Source: an uncultured Pelagibacteraceae bacterium
GTDB lineage: Bacteria; Pseudomonadota; Alphaproteobacteria; Pelagibacterales; Pelagibacteraceae
DNA: 64,000 nt
Reading direction: 5' to 3'
NCBI GenBank assembly: GCA_902581405.1
Contig: CACHOJ010000006.1
Span: forward strand, 1-64,000
In this document: piece after piece, positions 62,553-64,000 of the stretch
Numbering within the stretch: the first letter of the stretch is position 1
Layout of the letters: the number at the start of each line of letters is the position of its first letter
Notes under the pieces: model-generated
What the model was told of the DNA's origin: nothing
What the model saw: the letters and a program-made list of their open reading frames with translations, nothing else
Databases searched by the model: none
Translations under genes and position numbers: made by a program

Positions 62553-63500
62553 TTAATTTGCAGCTAAATATTTCTCTGCCTCTAATGCAGCCATACAGCC
62601 CATTCCTGCTGCAGTTACTGCCTGCCTATAAATTTTATCCTTCACATCTCCAGCTGCGTAAACTCCTGGAATGTTAGTCTCGGTAGAATCGCTTTTAGTA
62701 ATTAAATACCCTGTACTATCCATTTCTAGCTGATCTTTAAATAAAGATGTAGCAGGATCATGTCCAATAGCTATAAATAATCCATCTATCTTTAAATCTG
62801 ATGTTTCATTAGTTTTAACATTTTTAATTTTTAATCCTTTTACATTTTTTGGCTCATCATCACCTATTACTTCTTCAACAACAGAGTCCCAAATAATCTC
62901 AATTTTTTTATTTTCCATTAATTTTTTTTGTAATAGTTTCTCAGCTCTAAGTTCATCTCGTCTATGAATTAATTGTACCTTTGATGCAAATTTTGTAAGA
63001 AACATAGCTTCTTCTACTGCAGCATTTCCCCCACCAACAACTGCAACTGTTTTATCTTTAAAAAAAAAGCCATCACATGTTGCACATGCCGATACTCCAA
63101 ATCCTTTAAATTTTTGTTCAGACTCAATGTTTAACCATCTTGCTTGTGCTCCAGTAGAAATAATAATTGAGTCTGCAGTATATTTTTGTCCTCCATCACC
63201 AATTGCCTCAAACGGTTTAGATTTTAAATTTACTGATTGGATATGATCTTCAACTAAATCGGTTCCAACTGCCTTTGCCTGTTCCCTCATTTGTTCCATT
63301 AACCATGGTCCTTGAATAACATCTGCAAATCCAGGGTAGTTCTCAACATCAGTAGTTATAGTTAATTGACCACCCGGTTGCATACCAGCAACTAACATTG
63401 GTTTAAGCATGGCTCTTGCAGCGTAAACGGCAGCAGTATAACCAGCTGGCCCTGATCCAATTATTAACACTTTTGTATGTTTAGTTGGTTTTTCACTCAT
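62553..63500 (-). CDS. trxB: Thioredoxin reductase
   Basis: 315 aa; IIGSGPAGYTAAVYAARA, CATCDGFFF redox motif, GVYAAGDV. Confidence 0.97.
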   Translation of the reverse strand: MSEKPTKHTKVLIIGSGPAGYTAAVYAARAMLKPMLVAGMQPGGQLTITTDVENYPGFADVIQGPWLMEQMREQAKAVGTDLVEDHIQSVNLKSKPFEAIGDGGQKYTADSIIISTGAQARWLNIESEQKFKGFGVSACATCDGFFFKDKTVAVVGGGNAAVEEAMFLTKFASKVQLIHRRDELRAEKLLQKKLMENKKIEIIWDSVVEEVIGDDEPKNVKGLKIKNVKTNETSDLKIDGLFIAIGHDPATSLFKDQLEMDSTGYLITKSDSTETNIPGVYAAGDVKDKIYRQAVTAAGMGCMAALEAEKYLAAN

Positions 63501-63520
63501 ACAGGTCTATATAGTAAATA

Positions 63521-64000
63521 ATGAGCAAATTAAAAGGTATATTATTGACTGAGGGCATGCACGGTATGCTTAGCCAAGTAGAAGGTTTAGCCAAAGCTCT
63601 TGATCTTGATTTTACTCACCACAAGGTTGAACTTAAAAGTTTATGGAGTTTAATTCCAGCAAAATTTACACCAATTTCTCAAAATGTTTACAAAAAAATA
63701 AAACATTCAGATTTTGATATAATAATTTCTTGTGGAAGAAAAAGTATAATTCCATCAATCCATTTAAAAAGTATCTCAAACAAAAAAGTTTTTAATATTC
63801 ATATACAAGATCCAAAAATAAACTTTGATTATTTTGATTTTATTGTAGCACCCGAACATGACGGAATTAGTGGTTCAAATATAATTAATACGAAAGGTGC
63901 AATTCACTATCTTACAAAAGACGAAATAGAAGAAAATAAGGATTACTTAAACTCATTTATAAAAAAAGATAACAGAAAGATTTGGTGCCTAATTATGGGT
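63521..64000 (+). CDS. ELM1-like (DUF1022) family protein, partial at window end
   Basis: Own translation from ATG 63521: MSKLKGILLTEGMHGMLSQVEGLAKALDLDFTHHKVELKSLW...IISCGRKSIIPSIHLK...IHIQDPKIN... Confidence 0.75.
   Translation, partial: MSKLKGILLTEGMHGMLSQVEGLAKALDLDFTHHKVELKSLWSLIPAKFTPISQNVYKKIKHSDFDIIISCGRKSIIPSIHLKSISNKKVFNIHIQDPKINFDYFDFIVAPEHDGISGSNIINTKGAIHYLTKDEIEENKDYLNSFIKKDNRKIWCLIMG

Overview
The window is a 64 kb AT-rich, densely packed chromosomal segment. Its gene content and alphaproteobacterial synteny blocks look like SAR11/Pelagibacterales; this taxonomic call is inferred from reading, not from a search. It is mostly core genome: lipid A/Kdo genes (lpxK partial, waaA, msbA), ubiA, a redox quartet (qor/pirin/DoxX/HAD), an aa3-type cytochrome c oxidase locus with SCO1 and ctaB, thrC, and a tightly overlapping carotenoid/retinal operon (crtI-crtB-crtY-blh) that runs into ispH-thrB-rnhA. 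It also holds the ATP synthase F0 operon, smc, mutY, a CcrM-type GANTC methyltransferase, rnhB, a tRNA-Gln(TTG), a pcnB/cca-type nucleotidyltransferase, petABC, a ychF-pth-rplY-prs-pgeF-midA-lgt block, a MarR/response regulator/histidine kinase operon, the uvrC/folB/pteridine-reductase-like/uvrB block, aspC and trxB. I saw no rRNA, CRISPR array, IS element or prophage. The observations most worth following are: (1) an SMC of only 857 aa with no recognisable hinge; (2) two GANTC sites inside the -35/-10 spacer of the predicted promoter of the CcrM gene itself; (3) a DUF805 gene bounded by near-identical 19-bp direct repeats exactly in the prx-rnhA gap, next to three tandem 11-mers and a perfect DnaA box; (4) a dyad between coxB and a divergent small membrane gene; (5) a tRNA-Gln whose CCA ends 3 nt before the CCA-adding/poly(A) polymerase-family gene; (6) an unlisted 45-aa ORF coupled by an ATGA overlap to rnhB. 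I did not find a clear-cut new multi-gene defence-type or similar system.
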